From positions 1 through 64,000 of the forward strand of contig NZ_JJOY01000045.1 in the NCBI RefSeq assembly GCF_000979455.1: DNA of 64,000 nucleotides, written 5' to 3'. The DNA comes from Methanosarcina sp. 2.H.T.1A.6 (GTDB taxonomy: Archaea > Halobacteriota > Methanosarcinia > Methanosarcinales > Methanosarcinaceae). Positions 43,338-51,985 of the stretch are shown here, in pieces. Numbering within the stretch: position 1 is the first letter of the stretch; each line of letters starts with the position of its first letter. Below the pieces are notes generated by a model that worked only from the letters and a program-made list of their open reading frames with translations, ran no database searches and was not told where the DNA came from. The translations under genes and the position numbers were made by a program.

Positions 43338-43628
43338 ATGAGTTTCACACTTAATATAGAGACTGATTTCTCAACTCAGGAAGTATGTGAGGCTATCCGT
43401 TCGGCTCTTGAACATGAAAAGCATGTTGCAAAATACAAGGTCAAGCGGTATTCTATAATCTGTGAGGATTTTGAAACAAAGTTCGGGTACAGCTCAAGTG
43501 AGCTAAGAGCAAGGTTCGAAGCCGGAAACATGGGAGATGAAAGTGATTTCTTCGACTGGTATGCGGCAAAAAGGGGACTCGACCACTGGAACAAAAGGTT
43601 TGAGATCCTTTCAGGGATTTCCCTGTGA
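43338..43628 (+). CDS. Conserved 96-residue protein, WYAAKR family, copy 2
   Basis: Paralog of 38237-38527 with the same length and the same conserved blocks (IRSALEHEKH, AKYKVKRYSIIC, FFDWYAAKRGLDHWNKRFEIL). The N-terminal LNIETDFSTQEV also matches. The variable part is the acidic loop at residues about 45-68. No partner gene is attached; it follows the PKD gene after a 163-base spacer with its own leader. Function unknown. Confidence 0.75.
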   Translation: MSFTLNIETDFSTQEVCEAIRSALEHEKHVAKYKVKRYSIICEDFETKFGYSSSELRARFEAGNMGDESDFFDWYAAKRGLDHWNKRFEILSGISL

Positions 43629-44166
43629 AAAGCAGTTTTAAATTAATCTCTTTTTTCGAAAAAATCTCCATTCCTGTTTCCAAAATGAGTTTTGAAACCC
43701 GGAGTACTTTTGAAACCCGGAGTACTCTCCTACGGGATCGTATTTTTATTCCTTATCTTTTGCTGTTGACCACACGATCAAGTTCAAGATGTCACCCTTC
43801 TTTTGCAGACATGCACCCCATAGTCCGATTATGAGGCAGGAAGAGTCTGGCTCTCCGGGCAATAATTCCATCTACTCCCGATCCTATGTAAAAGCCATTC
43901 TGTTACAGGGACAAAGTTTCTCCGGGAAAAAGTTTCAAAGCAAAAGATTCTGGACAAAATATATCTATAGGCAAGGGCAGGGAACTAACAAATTATTTAT
44001 TTATGTTTAAAAGTATTAAAGGTTAATTTATTCTCTACATATGGAAACAGCCTTACTCTCTCCTGCCCCATTATCATAACATCATCAAAATATCAGTAAA
44101 TATCTCTTTCAGGAAAGGGAGTAGGTACGATTTTTCCTTTGTAGAAATAGACTTGAGGTGTTGAAA
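43629..44166. other. Spacer before fae, with a small direct repeat
   Basis: TTTGAAACCCGGAGTACT occurs twice in tandem (43691-43708, 43709-43726). No gene is supported. A+T-rich sequence around 43985-44040 probably holds the fae promoter, but no single TATA box stands out. Confidence 0.45.
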
Positions 44167-44673
44167 TTGATAAAAACTGTTTTAAAAAGCATGATCGGAG
44201 AAGCCCTCATTGGTTCAGGCCCGGAAATTGCACACATCGACCTTATCATCGGACCAAGAGGAGGACCTGTAGAGGCAGCGTTTATGAATTCCCTTGCAAT
44301 GCCCAGGCAGGGCCACACCCCGCTCCTTGCTGTCCTTGAACCGAATCTCCAGCCAAAACCTGCAACCCTGCTTGTAAACAAGGTAACGATCAAGAATGTG
44401 GCACAGGCTGCCCTTATGTTCGGGCCGGCACAGGCTGCAGTTGCAAAAGCGGTTATGGACTCGGTAGCTGCCGGAATACTGCCTGAAGAGCAGGCAGATG
44501 ACATTTTCATAATTGTTTCTGTCTTTATCGAATGGGATGCAAAAGACAAAGATAAAGTCTACGAATATAACTATGAAGCTACAAAGCTTGCAATATCCCG
44601 TGCAATGGAGAGCAGTCCGACAGTAAAAGAGGCGCTGGCCAAAAAGGATTCAGCAAAACATCCGTTCGCATAA
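44167..44673 (+). CDS. fae: Formaldehyde-activating enzyme
   Basis: Fae condenses formaldehyde with tetrahydromethanopterin (tetrahydrosarcinapterin here) to methylene-H4MPT. The family core is unmistakable: GEALIGSGPEIAHIDLIIG with the conserved His, GHTPLLAVLEPNL, KPATLLVNKVTIKN and MFGPAQAAVAKAV. It is a stand-alone Fae (168 residues), not the Fae-Hps fusion. The start is probably TTG 44167: GAGGTG at 44155-44160 is a ribosome binding site 6 bases before it and overlaps the in-frame GTG at 44158. The C-terminal part from about residue 125 (DKDKVYEYNYEATKLAISRA) is an extension typical of archaeal copies. Confidence 0.93.
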   Translation: MIKTVLKSMIGEALIGSGPEIAHIDLIIGPRGGPVEAAFMNSLAMPRQGHTPLLAVLEPNLQPKPATLLVNKVTIKNVAQAALMFGPAQAAVAKAVMDSVAAGILPEEQADDIFIIVSVFIEWDAKDKDKVYEYNYEATKLAISRAMESSPTVKEALAKKDSAKHPFA

Positions 44674-44811
44674 AGTAAACTGTTTAAGGTTTTCCTGGTT
44701 TTACAGAAATATCCGGGCTGAAATCCGATAAACTCTAAAATTCGAAAAACCTTATTTACTTACTTTAATGCAGGCGGGATACCTGAGGAGATCTCCAGAT
44801 TTTCCAGGCCG

Positions 44812-44833
44812 TACCCGGAATATCATCCGGGTA
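44812..44833. terminator. Bidirectional hairpin between fae and the nitrilase-family gene
   Basis: TACCCGG-AATATCAT-CCGGGTA is a perfect 7-bp hairpin between two convergent genes, so it can serve both transcripts. Confidence 0.6.
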
Positions 44834-44869
44834 TCTCTCATTTTTCAAGAGCAGCTCTGCTTTAGCCTA

Positions 44870-45739
44870 TCAATAAAGCTCCATTCTCCGGTCTTCAAAA
44901 ATAGGAATAGCCTTTCGAATATCTTCTTTTCCCTCAAGGTCAAGGTCACAGACAATCACACATTCTTTGCTGCCGGCATCGGCTTTTACCTCACCCCATG
45001 CGTCGATTATCATTGAGTTTCCAAAGTAGTTGCAGTCGGGAGCAGAACCTATCCTGTTGCAGGCGATGTGAGGAATCTGATTTTCGATTGCTCTTGCCTT
45101 TGCAAGGGTTTTCCAGTGCTCAGACCGGGGGTTAGGAAAGGCGGCTGTGGTCACAAGCAGGTCAGAGCCTGCAAGGGAAAGTTTTCTTGCAACCTCGGGA
45201 AAACGGAGCTCATAGCAGATTTCAAACCCGATTTTCAGACTCTGTTTTTTAAGGGAAATGGGCTCAATAGAACTGCCTTTTGAGAAATACCTGTTTTCGG
45301 CTTTGAAGGGGTGGGTCTTCCGGTAGGTGCCGGCAAGGTTTCCGGACTCAAAACAGAAGCCAAGGTTATAGTAAAGAGCAGAATTCTTACTTTCCGCAAA
45401 ATTCTTACTTTCCGGAATATCTTTCCCGGAAGAAACCTTTTCTCCGTTCTTAAAACCGTATTCTCCACTATCTTCTCCACGATCCATTTGAATAATTGAA
45501 CCCAGGATAATGCAGTCATTTGCTTCGGAAAAACACGCAAGGTTCTCAAGAGTAGGGGATGGAAGGCTTTCTGCTGCATGGCTGAAGTTTTCATAGCAAA
45601 AACCTGTGGAAAAGACCTCCGGAAAAACAATTAACTCGGCTCCTTTCTCAACGGCTTTGAGAGCCATGTAAAGGGCTTTTTCAAGGTTTTCCTGCTTCCT
45701 GCAGTGAAGCACATCCATCTGGATACAGGCAACTTTCAT
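44870..45739 (-). CDS. Carbon-nitrogen hydrolase (nitrilase superfamily)
   Basis: The catalytic triad of the superfamily is present: Glu41 (VFPEVFSTG), Lys141 (TYRKTHPF) and Cys175 (GFEICYELRFPE). Such enzymes hydrolyse amides, often omega-amides such as ketoglutaramate, or act in amidase repair. The length (289) is a little above the usual 260-270 because of a Ser/Glu/Lys-rich insert at about residues 87-119. That insert includes a duplicated SKNFAESKNS segment, encoded by a short direct repeat (45384-45420). ATG 45739 gives MKVACIQMDV, the normal start. The substrate cannot be assigned. Confidence 0.87.
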   Translation of the reverse strand: MKVACIQMDVLHCRKQENLEKALYMALKAVEKGAELIVFPEVFSTGFCYENFSHAAESLPSPTLENLACFSEANDCIILGSIIQMDRGEDSGEYGFKNGEKVSSGKDIPESKNFAESKNSALYYNLGFCFESGNLAGTYRKTHPFKAENRYFSKGSSIEPISLKKQSLKIGFEICYELRFPEVARKLSLAGSDLLVTTAAFPNPRSEHWKTLAKARAIENQIPHIACNRIGSAPDCNYFGNSMIIDAWGEVKADAGSKECVIVCDLDLEGKEDIRKAIPIFEDRRMELY

Positions 45740-45823
45740 ATTCGGACCAACATGTCTGCTATTTGAATCCTGATTGTAATTCTGATTTGCTAAAAGGCTT
45801 TCAGGATAGGGAATAAAAGTGTT

Positions 45824-46627
45824 TCAGGACACCAGAGTAGTTTGCTTGCTTTTTGCTACCAGCCCTTCGAGGTCCATCCTGTGTTTAATCATCCCTGCAA
45901 GCACATCGTTTGCAAACCTGGTTACTTCTTCCCTGTTTTCCCGGATTTCGTATGCAGGGTCATCTAAAGGAATCTCTATTTTTGTAATATCTGCCCGGGC
46001 TTTTTTCAGGTATGAGTCAGGGACTTCGCAAACCATTCCGGGTTTTTCCATATACCGGTCAAGGTGTTTCTGGGTGATTCCTACAAGTTTTAACTCCCTG
46101 CGGAAACAGGGCCTTTCAAACAGTCTGGAAATTACATAAACACCAACAGGAATCCGGAAATCCAGATCGATTTTAAGGAGCTGTGCCCTGAAAATGAGAT
46201 AAATATCTTCAGAATCAGAGGGATCTGCCGGACTGAGTTCCCTGCCCTTTTCTGGCAGAGGCTCCTTGCCGTTTTCAGGCAAAGAATAGATTTTGGAAGG
46301 GGGAACTTCGATTTCCTCCAGAAGTTCAAGATCCCTGAGTGCCCTGAGGTAGCCGGTCAGAACCAGCCGGTGTTCTTCTATACCTCCGGCTTTCAGTTCC
46401 CGTGAGAGTCCGCTGATTGAGAGCTGCCTGCTGTCAAGCAATTCCATAACTTTAAGGTTGAGTTTCTCTGCCATTTTCTCTGCCTTTATATAGACATCCG
46501 GGTTAATTAATGGTAGTTCGGTTTTCAGGCCCGAGGCCAGAAAAACATAATCTCCTGCTACAATAACGCGTATAATCAGGTCCGCATTTCCGAAAGCTTC
46601 CGGAGAAAACTGAATTTTTCCTATCAT
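45824..46627 (-). CDS. Conserved hypothetical protein with a winged-helix-like segment
   Basis: About 267 residues from ATG 46627. The open frame continues upstream to 46810, but that part (FFYFFILLLRLSRFYF) comes from a low-complexity A-rich spacer and is not likely to be translated. KVMELLDSRQLSISGLSREL followed by LTGYLRALRDLELLEEI looks like a DNA-binding winged helix. A Glu/Pro-rich linker and an alpha-helical C-terminal part (DVLAGMIKHRMDLEGLV) follow. I do not recognise the family. It could be a regulator; the ribosome binding site is weak. Confidence 0.65.
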   Translation of the reverse strand: MIGKIQFSPEAFGNADLIIRVIVAGDYVFLASGLKTELPLINPDVYIKAEKMAEKLNLKVMELLDSRQLSISGLSRELKAGGIEEHRLVLTGYLRALRDLELLEEIEVPPSKIYSLPENGKEPLPEKGRELSPADPSDSEDIYLIFRAQLLKIDLDFRIPVGVYVISRLFERPCFRRELKLVGITQKHLDRYMEKPGMVCEVPDSYLKKARADITKIEIPLDDPAYEIRENREEVTRFANDVLAGMIKHRMDLEGLVAKSKQTTLVS

Positions 46628-47063
46628 TAAAAGGCTGTGGACAGGAAAATTGCAAGGAGTAACACACGATGTAATTATCCTGCATGATATAAAGCTTATG
46701 AGAGATTTTGCAAAAGGGCTGAAAAAATAGAAGAATTTCAGTAAAAGAAAGTAAAAGCGAGATAATCTCAGTAAGAGAATGAAAAAGTAAAAGAATATTA
46801 GAAGTAACATATTAATTTTGAGTAAATTAATTTATAGGGCAGATTGAATAAAAGTAAAAGAACTTCATATTGAAAAAATGCATGTAAAAATCTCCTGACA
46901 AAATCCATTTAAATATAAAAGTACAGATATAAATTTATACAGTCCACTAATGCCTGAAGAAACGGGAATTGAACTTTTTCCAGCAAAATTGAAGGGCAAC
47001 GCTTAAAAATGATAATTGCTATTTCAATTAAGTTCAAATTGATGACTTCTCAAGGATGCAAAG

Positions 47064-47561
47064 ATGATCACAAAGTTAATTCCAAGAAAAGTATTCTTCA
47101 CAAGTGGAGTTGGCACACACCCCGAACAACTTGAATCATTTGAGGTTTCACTCCGGGATGCGGGCATTGAAAAATTTAACCTTGTAACTGTAAGTTCTAT
47201 TCTGCCTCCAAAATGTGAAATTGTGACAAAGGAAGAAGGTCTGGAAGAACTGAGCCCTGGAGAGGTAGTTTTCTGTGTGATGTCCAGAATCTCTTCCAAT
47301 GAGCCAAGAAGAACGTTAAGCACTTCCGTCGGATGCGCACTTCCCAGGGATATAAGCAAGCACGGTTATATTTCCGAGTATCATGCTTACGGAGAAAACG
47401 CACATGATGTAGGGGAACATGCCATAAAACTTGCCGGAAGCATGTACAGCACCTGGACAAATGAAGCACCCCTCAAAACCTTCAGCACCCCCAGATCATC
47501 GTCCGTACACGAAAGCGGAGACTGGATGACTGTAATATCCGCAGCAGTTTTTATTATTTAA
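47064..47561 (+). CDS. pdaD: Pyruvoyl-dependent arginine decarboxylase
   Basis: PdaD decarboxylates arginine to agmatine, the first step of archaeal polyamine synthesis. The proenzyme cleaves itself before a serine to make the pyruvoyl group; the site is in VTVSSILPPKCE (about residues 46-57), with the SSI/LPP motif of the family. EPRRTLSTSVGCALP and EYHAYGENAHDVGEHA are also family blocks. Its 165 residues equal the usual length. AAGGATG precedes ATG 47064. The next gene downstream on the same strand is deoxyhypusine synthase, which uses the spermidine derived from this pathway. Confidence 0.95.
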   Translation: MITKLIPRKVFFTSGVGTHPEQLESFEVSLRDAGIEKFNLVTVSSILPPKCEIVTKEEGLEELSPGEVVFCVMSRISSNEPRRTLSTSVGCALPRDISKHGYISEYHAYGENAHDVGEHAIKLAGSMYSTWTNEAPLKTFSTPRSSSVHESGDWMTVISAAVFII

Positions 47562-47590
47562 AAGAGGAGTTTCATACAGGAACTCCAGTT

Positions 47591-47621
47591 AATACTATTG
47601 CTTCATATACATAATAGTATT
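47591..47621 (+). terminator. Hairpin after pdaD
   Basis: AATACTATT (47591-47599) pairs perfectly with AATAGTATT (47613-47621) with a 13-base loop, 30 bases after the pdaD stop. A T-containing tract follows. Confidence 0.45.
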
Positions 47622-48050
47622 ATTTACAGACAGACTCATTTACAGATATCATCTATTTACAACATCTATTTACAACATCTATTTACAACATCATCTGTTT
47701 ACTGATACTACATCATCTGTTTACTGATACTATCCCTAATACCCACTCACCAGACCGCAACTATCAAGCACCTAATCATCATTGAATCCGGTCATTATTA
47801 GAAACGGTCTTATAAACGATCTATTACACATCTTTCCCTCTTAACTCATAACTCTTATACACAGCAAATCAGTCTTCCTTCGGAGAAGCCTGTCTCTGTA
47901 AGGAATCGTCAGGCGAGATAGTCTGCATATATTGATATTTAATAAAAAATATATAATCCTAAACGTTATTTGCGTCTCTTACCATCTATTGTCGGGTACC
48001 TCCAGACAGGATATTAGGGTCACAGGCAAACCTATCACGATCTGCTTATT
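47622..48050 (+). repeat. Spacer with two tandem repeats and the dys promoter
   Basis: ATCTATTTACAAC (13 bp) is repeated three times at 47651-47689, followed by CATCATCTGTTTACTGATACTA (22 bp, given as its two halves CATCATCTGTT and TACTGATACTA) repeated twice at 47689-47732. At 47876-47925 a C-TTCG-G capped hairpin (CTTCC-TTCG-GAGAAG) and a GCCTG/CAGGC pair are seen. AAAAATATATAAT (47945-47957) is a good TATA box that would give dys a leader of about 70 bases. Confidence 0.6.
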
Positions 48051-49100
48051 ATGGAGAATGGCATGCATCACAATGTATTTACAAATAACCCAACAGTTCC
48101 AATTGATGTGAAAGACAGGTCTGTAAGTGAATTGATGGACGGAATGCTCAAAACCGGCTTTCAGGGCAGGAAGCTGGCAGAGTCAGTCCAGGCCTGGCAT
48201 AACATGCTCAAAGAGAAGAACACAACAGTGCTTATGGGCTTATCCGGGGCCATGGTCCCTGCCGGCATGCGCAGAGTTCTTTCCTATATGATCCGGGAAA
48301 GAATGATCGATTGCCTTGTAAGCACAGGGGCAAACCTGTTCCATGACTGTCACGAAGCCCTCGGCAGGAAGCACTATGTGGGCTCACATCTTGCTAATGA
48401 TGAAAAACTTTTTGAGCACGGTGTGGACAGGATTTATGATGTCTTTGCAGTGGAAGAAGAGTTCAGGACCGCAGATAACCTGATTGCAGATTTTGCAGAG
48501 GATATTGGAGAGATTTCCTGTTCCTCAAGGGAATTCATGTACCTTCTTGGAAAGGAGCTTGTAAAGAAAGGAGCTGCTGAAGACTCAATAGTTGTAAGCG
48601 CGTACAGGCACAATGTCCCGATTTTTGTACCTGCACTGTCGGACAGTTCCATAGGGATAGGGCTTACCATTGCAAGGAGAAGAGGGCTGAAACTTGAAAT
48701 TGACCAGATAAAAGACGTTGACGAGATCACACAGATTGTGGAAAAATCAGAAAGGACAGGCGTTGTTTATGTAGGAGGCGGAGTCCCGAAGAACTTCATC
48801 CAGCAGACCGAGGTAATAGCTTCGATTCTTGGAATGGATATTGGCGGGCATGACTATGCAATCCAGTATACTTCCGATTCTCCACACTGGGGAGGACTCT
48901 CAGGATGCACTTTTGACGAAGCAGTTTCATGGGGAAAGATCGCACCTCAGGCAAAAAAAGTACAGGTTTTTGTGGATGCTACCATCGCCCTTCCAATTGT
49001 TATCCATGCCCTGCATGAAAAATCACGTGATATGAAGCGTGCTGCTCCTGTTTTTAACTGGGATAAGCCCGAAGGGCTTGATATCGCTTATAACGAATAA
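48051..49100 (+). CDS. dys: Deoxyhypusine synthase
   Basis: This enzyme transfers the aminobutyl group of spermidine to a lysine of initiation factor aIF5A, using NAD+. It has 349 residues. The active-site lysine is Lys296 in EAVSWGKIAPQAK. NAD-binding stretches are LSGAMVPAGMRR, STGANLFHDCHE, and DSSIGIGL; HDYAIQYTSDSPHWGGLSG belongs to the spermidine pocket. The N-terminal MHHNVF segment is somewhat variable. ATG 48051 follows a weak purine-rich site; ATG 48063 is an alternative start. Its neighbour pdaD supplies the polyamine pathway. Confidence 0.94.
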   Translation: MENGMHHNVFTNNPTVPIDVKDRSVSELMDGMLKTGFQGRKLAESVQAWHNMLKEKNTTVLMGLSGAMVPAGMRRVLSYMIRERMIDCLVSTGANLFHDCHEALGRKHYVGSHLANDEKLFEHGVDRIYDVFAVEEEFRTADNLIADFAEDIGEISCSSREFMYLLGKELVKKGAAEDSIVVSAYRHNVPIFVPALSDSSIGIGLTIARRRGLKLEIDQIKDVDEITQIVEKSERTGVVYVGGGVPKNFIQQTEVIASILGMDIGGHDYAIQYTSDSPHWGGLSGCTFDEAVSWGKIAPQAKKVQVFVDATIALPIVIHALHEKSRDMKRAAPVFNWDKPEGLDIAYNE

Positions 49101-49163
49101 TCACATCACAAATCTTTATTATATTGAAAGCCGATAACATAAGGCGAGAAGGAGAGGACATAA

Positions 49164-49685
49164 ATGGGTAAACGAACTCGAATAATTAACGATCCTTCCT
49201 ATTTAGTACCATTACTCAGGACTTTTGGATCCAGAACCCATAAAAAAATATTCGATGCACTTTCTAACAAATGGATGACCAGAACAGAAATCGATGAGTT
49301 CATAGGTTCGGATTCATCAAAAAACCTTCATATTCTGAAAAAAGCCGGGCTCCTTGAAAGCCAGTGGAGAGTCCCTGAAGCGGGACAAAAACCCTCAAAA
49401 GAATACCACAGTTCTTATTCAAAGGTTCAGGTGAACTTTCAGTGCTCCTTTGAAGACCTCAGTGACATCATTATGCTGACATTCAAGCCGTATGAAGAGG
49501 TGAAGGATGCCATGGAGGAACTGGAAAGACTGGTAGAAGAGGGCAACACCTCAATGAGTAACCTTACACGGACTCTTAACAAGAACCCATTTTATATTTG
49601 CGCCGTTGCCCGCCGGTCCGAAAGGCTTTCAGTAATGGGGCAAAGGTTAAAAATAATTGAAGATGTTGAGGAGAATTACGATTGA
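49164..49685 (+). CDS. ArsR-like winged-helix transcriptional regulator
   Basis: A 173-residue regulator. The winged helix lies in residues about 15-65 (LLRTFGSRTHKKIFDALSN, then TRTEIDEFIG and SSKNLHILKKAGLLES), a typical ArsR-like fold. The C-terminal part, from about 85, is a helical domain (LEELERLVEEGN-like) of unknown ligand. GGAGAGG lies 8 bases before ATG 49164. The gene overlaps the next regulator by one base (TGATG), so the two are made together, perhaps as partners. Confidence 0.8.
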   Translation: MGKRTRIINDPSYLVPLLRTFGSRTHKKIFDALSNKWMTRTEIDEFIGSDSSKNLHILKKAGLLESQWRVPEAGQKPSKEYHSSYSKVQVNFQCSFEDLSDIIMLTFKPYEEVKDAMEELERLVEEGNTSMSNLTRTLNKNPFYICAVARRSERLSVMGQRLKIIEDVEENYD

Positions 49686-50473
49686 TGATTAAAATCCTCC
49701 AGACCAAGAGCGGAGTCACCAAATTTCAGGTCCTTATCGAGATTGCCGCCCATCAGCCCAATGTCAGGCAAAAGGAGATTGCCGCAAAGATAGGAATAAC
49801 CCCCCAGGCTGTTTCCGAATACATCAAAGAGCTTGTAAATGACGGGCTTATTGTAACCGAGGGTCGCGTCCGGTACAGGATAACAAAAGAAGGCGTAGAG
49901 TGGGTCCTTGAAAACGCCGCCGAAATGAAGCGGTACGCCCGCTTTGTCATGGAGGACATAATCAGCCATGTCTCAACCTGGACAGCCATCACAAAAGAGG
50001 AAGTCAAGGAAGGCCAGCAGGTTTACCTGAAAATGGATCACGGGCTTCTCTATGTAAGCAGCACGGAAAAGACAGGCGCATCAGGCACTGTCATATCTGA
50101 TGCCTCCCAGGGGGATGATGTGGGAGTAACCAGCCTCAAAGGCCTTATAGATCTGGAAAACGCAACCATCACGATCTGCAAGGTTCCCAGGGTCGAGCGC
50201 GGAGGGTCAAGAAAAGTGGACCTCGAGCGCCTGAAGACGCTGGCAAACTCAAAACCCTATATCGCAGCAATAGGCGTAGAATCGTTAATCGCTCTTCGCA
50301 AGATCGGCATAAGCCCCAATGTCATGTTCGGGACAAACGAATCCGTTATCGAGGCTGCATACCACGGACTTTCATCCCTGGTAGTTTCAGTGGATGAACA
50401 GGTCTCTGCACTCCTTAACAGGTTAGAAACCGAGAACCTTGAGTACGAACTTGTTGACCTGACAATCGAATAA
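49685..50473 (+). CDS. MarR-type winged-helix protein with C-terminal ligand domain
   Basis: A 262-residue protein. The N-terminal winged helix (residues about 12-75) has QKEIAAKIGITPQAVSEYIK and a wing ending YRITKEGVEWVL. The remainder, about residues 95-260, is a conserved archaeal domain with TVISDASQGDDVGVTSL, KPYIAAIGVESLIALRKIGI and FGTNESVIEAAYHGLSSLV, which looks like a small-molecule or nucleotide-binding fold. The frame opens at TTG 49682, but ATG 49685 is likelier. It is co-transcribed with the ArsR-like gene. Confidence 0.8.
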   Translation: MIKILQTKSGVTKFQVLIEIAAHQPNVRQKEIAAKIGITPQAVSEYIKELVNDGLIVTEGRVRYRITKEGVEWVLENAAEMKRYARFVMEDIISHVSTWTAITKEEVKEGQQVYLKMDHGLLYVSSTEKTGASGTVISDASQGDDVGVTSLKGLIDLENATITICKVPRVERGGSRKVDLERLKTLANSKPYIAAIGVESLIALRKIGISPNVMFGTNESVIEAAYHGLSSLVVSVDEQVSALLNRLETENLEYELVDLTIE

Positions 50474-50698
50474 CTTTCCTGAGTTTTAGCTTCCGGTTCG
50501 AGGTATTCCTGACTCACGGGTTTGGAATTCGAACCTTTTATTTTTCCATAAACAGCATCGGTTTTTTGTGTTTTTCAGGTTTAACTGTAATTTTTCAGGT
50601 TTAACTGTAATAACCCTCTCTAATTACGCTGCACATTTTTATCTTAATATCTTAGTATATTAATATTAGATAATCATCTGATAATCCGGAGGTATTCC

Positions 50699-51247
50699 AT
50701 GAAGCTGATCGCACTTTCCGACACCCACCTTAAGAAAGGAGAAATCCCCCCGCAACTTCAAAGCATTCTCAAAGACTGTGACCTGATTGTCCATGCAGGG
50801 GATTTCAGTACTGTAGAAGCATATAAGGCATTCAATGCCAGCGGCAAGCTGAAAGCCGTTTATGGAAATGATGATACCTTAGAACTCCGGAAGCTCCTTC
50901 CCGAAAGGCTGAAATTTGAGGTTGAAGGGATCAAAGTAGGGGTAATACATGAAGGAGGGCTTTCAGTAATGGATACAACTGCCCAGGGTTACCTCGCAAA
51001 AGAAATGGGAGTAGATGTCCTGATTTTCGGGCACCTTCACCGCCCCTTGATTGAAAAGAAAGATGTTATGCTGGTCTGTCCGGGTTCTCCGACAAAACCC
51101 CGGATGTCAAATCCAGGTGTTGTGGAACTAATAATTGAAAAAGGAAGTATTAACGGCAGGATACTTACCCTTGAAGGAGAGAGCTGTGAATATATCAAAT
51201 TCCGGGATGACCTGAAAAAACAAAAACAGGAAGAGAATCATAAATAA
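50699..51247 (+). CDS. Metallophosphoesterase, YfcE/MJ0936 type
   Basis: A small calcineurin-like phosphodiesterase, 182 residues. All metal ligands can be seen: Asp8 and His10 (SDTH), Asp35 (HAGD), Asn57 (YGNDD), His84 (VIHEGG), and His112/His114 (GHLHRP). MJ0936 and YfcE, the closest models, hydrolyse bis-p-nitrophenyl phosphate in vitro, and the true substrate is not known. GGAGG lies 8 bases before ATG 50699. It is monocistronic, with an A+T-rich promoter region (TTAGTATATTAATATT) about 35-50 bases upstream. Confidence 0.92.
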   Translation: MKLIALSDTHLKKGEIPPQLQSILKDCDLIVHAGDFSTVEAYKAFNASGKLKAVYGNDDTLELRKLLPERLKFEVEGIKVGVIHEGGLSVMDTTAQGYLAKEMGVDVLIFGHLHRPLIEKKDVMLVCPGSPTKPRMSNPGVVELIIEKGSINGRILTLEGESCEYIKFRDDLKKQKQEENHK

Positions 51248-51401
51248 TAAATAAAAAGAAGCCTGAGCGCCTGAAGCCGACCAGCAAATCCTGAAAAAGT
51301 AATACGCAGGAACCTGCTAAGGGTTTTTATTGTAAGAACTCAGGCACATGCCTCGCTAGGCGAGGTCTCTGGAACTATATATTTGGCGAACTCCTGTCAG
51401 T

Positions 51402-51623
51402 TCACATGGTCTCCAGTTTGAACATTACACCTGTTCCCTGAAGGCTCAGGTAGACTTTATCTCCAAACTCGAGAATCTTCTCGACACCAACATTGCTGTT
51501 CCAGTTATATACAAAATCGTAGCTGCCCTGCGTGGGCTCAAAACCCAGGGACAACAGTCTCTGATTGACCTCAGACGGGCGAACTCCTTCACTACTAAAC
51601 CAGACCACAAGATAGGTTTTCAC
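51402..51623 (-). CDS. Conserved small protein, unknown function
   Basis: A 73-residue protein with an alpha/beta ferredoxin-like look (KTYLVVWFSSEG, then a helix SEVNQRLLSLGFEPTQG, then DKVYLSLQGTGVMFKLETM). The family is not recognised, but the regular secondary structure pattern and balanced codon use support a real gene. The start is GTG 51623 with GGGATGATC just upstream. It may bind a small ligand or partner; nothing more can be said. Confidence 0.65.
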   Translation of the reverse strand: MKTYLVVWFSSEGVRPSEVNQRLLSLGFEPTQGSYDFVYNWNSNVGVEKILEFGDKVYLSLQGTGVMFKLETM

Positions 51624-51985
51624 AGGATCATCCCATATGCCAATTCATTAACTTATTTTAGCGTTGACTCTTATTCAATTACTCATTGCTCATTTTATAT
51701 CATGTTTCGTTTATTTATCTATATTTTGCCTCTTATGCCCTAATACCATGAAAAAAGGAAAAACTTATTCAACACATTAAAATTTAGAAGTGAACTATCT
51801 GAAAAGAAATAGGAAAAAACAAAACAAAAGCAAGAGAAAAAAGGATTTAGAAAAAATAAAGAAGCAAAGAGCTTCCTAATTTAAAAGTGTGAATTCAGAG
51901 TAAAATGTCCCTGAATTTCACGACCCCTAAGGTAGGATGCCCGTCACTTTTGACGACTACCAATTACGGCTACTTTTTGCAATTC
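51624..51985 (-). other. A+T-rich spacer; terminator of the RPA operon
   Basis: CGTCA-CTTT-TGACG (51942-51955) is a small hairpin 30 bases after the RPA-associated gene's stop on the minus strand. The rest is low-complexity A-rich sequence (51760-51880) with no gene. It also contains the promoter region of the 73-residue gene. Confidence 0.4.

Noticed and set aside
46628-46810. N-terminal extension of the hypothetical gene 45824-46627
   Set aside because: The extension is a Phe/Leu-rich peptide from A-rich spacer DNA; the first sensible start is ATG 46627.
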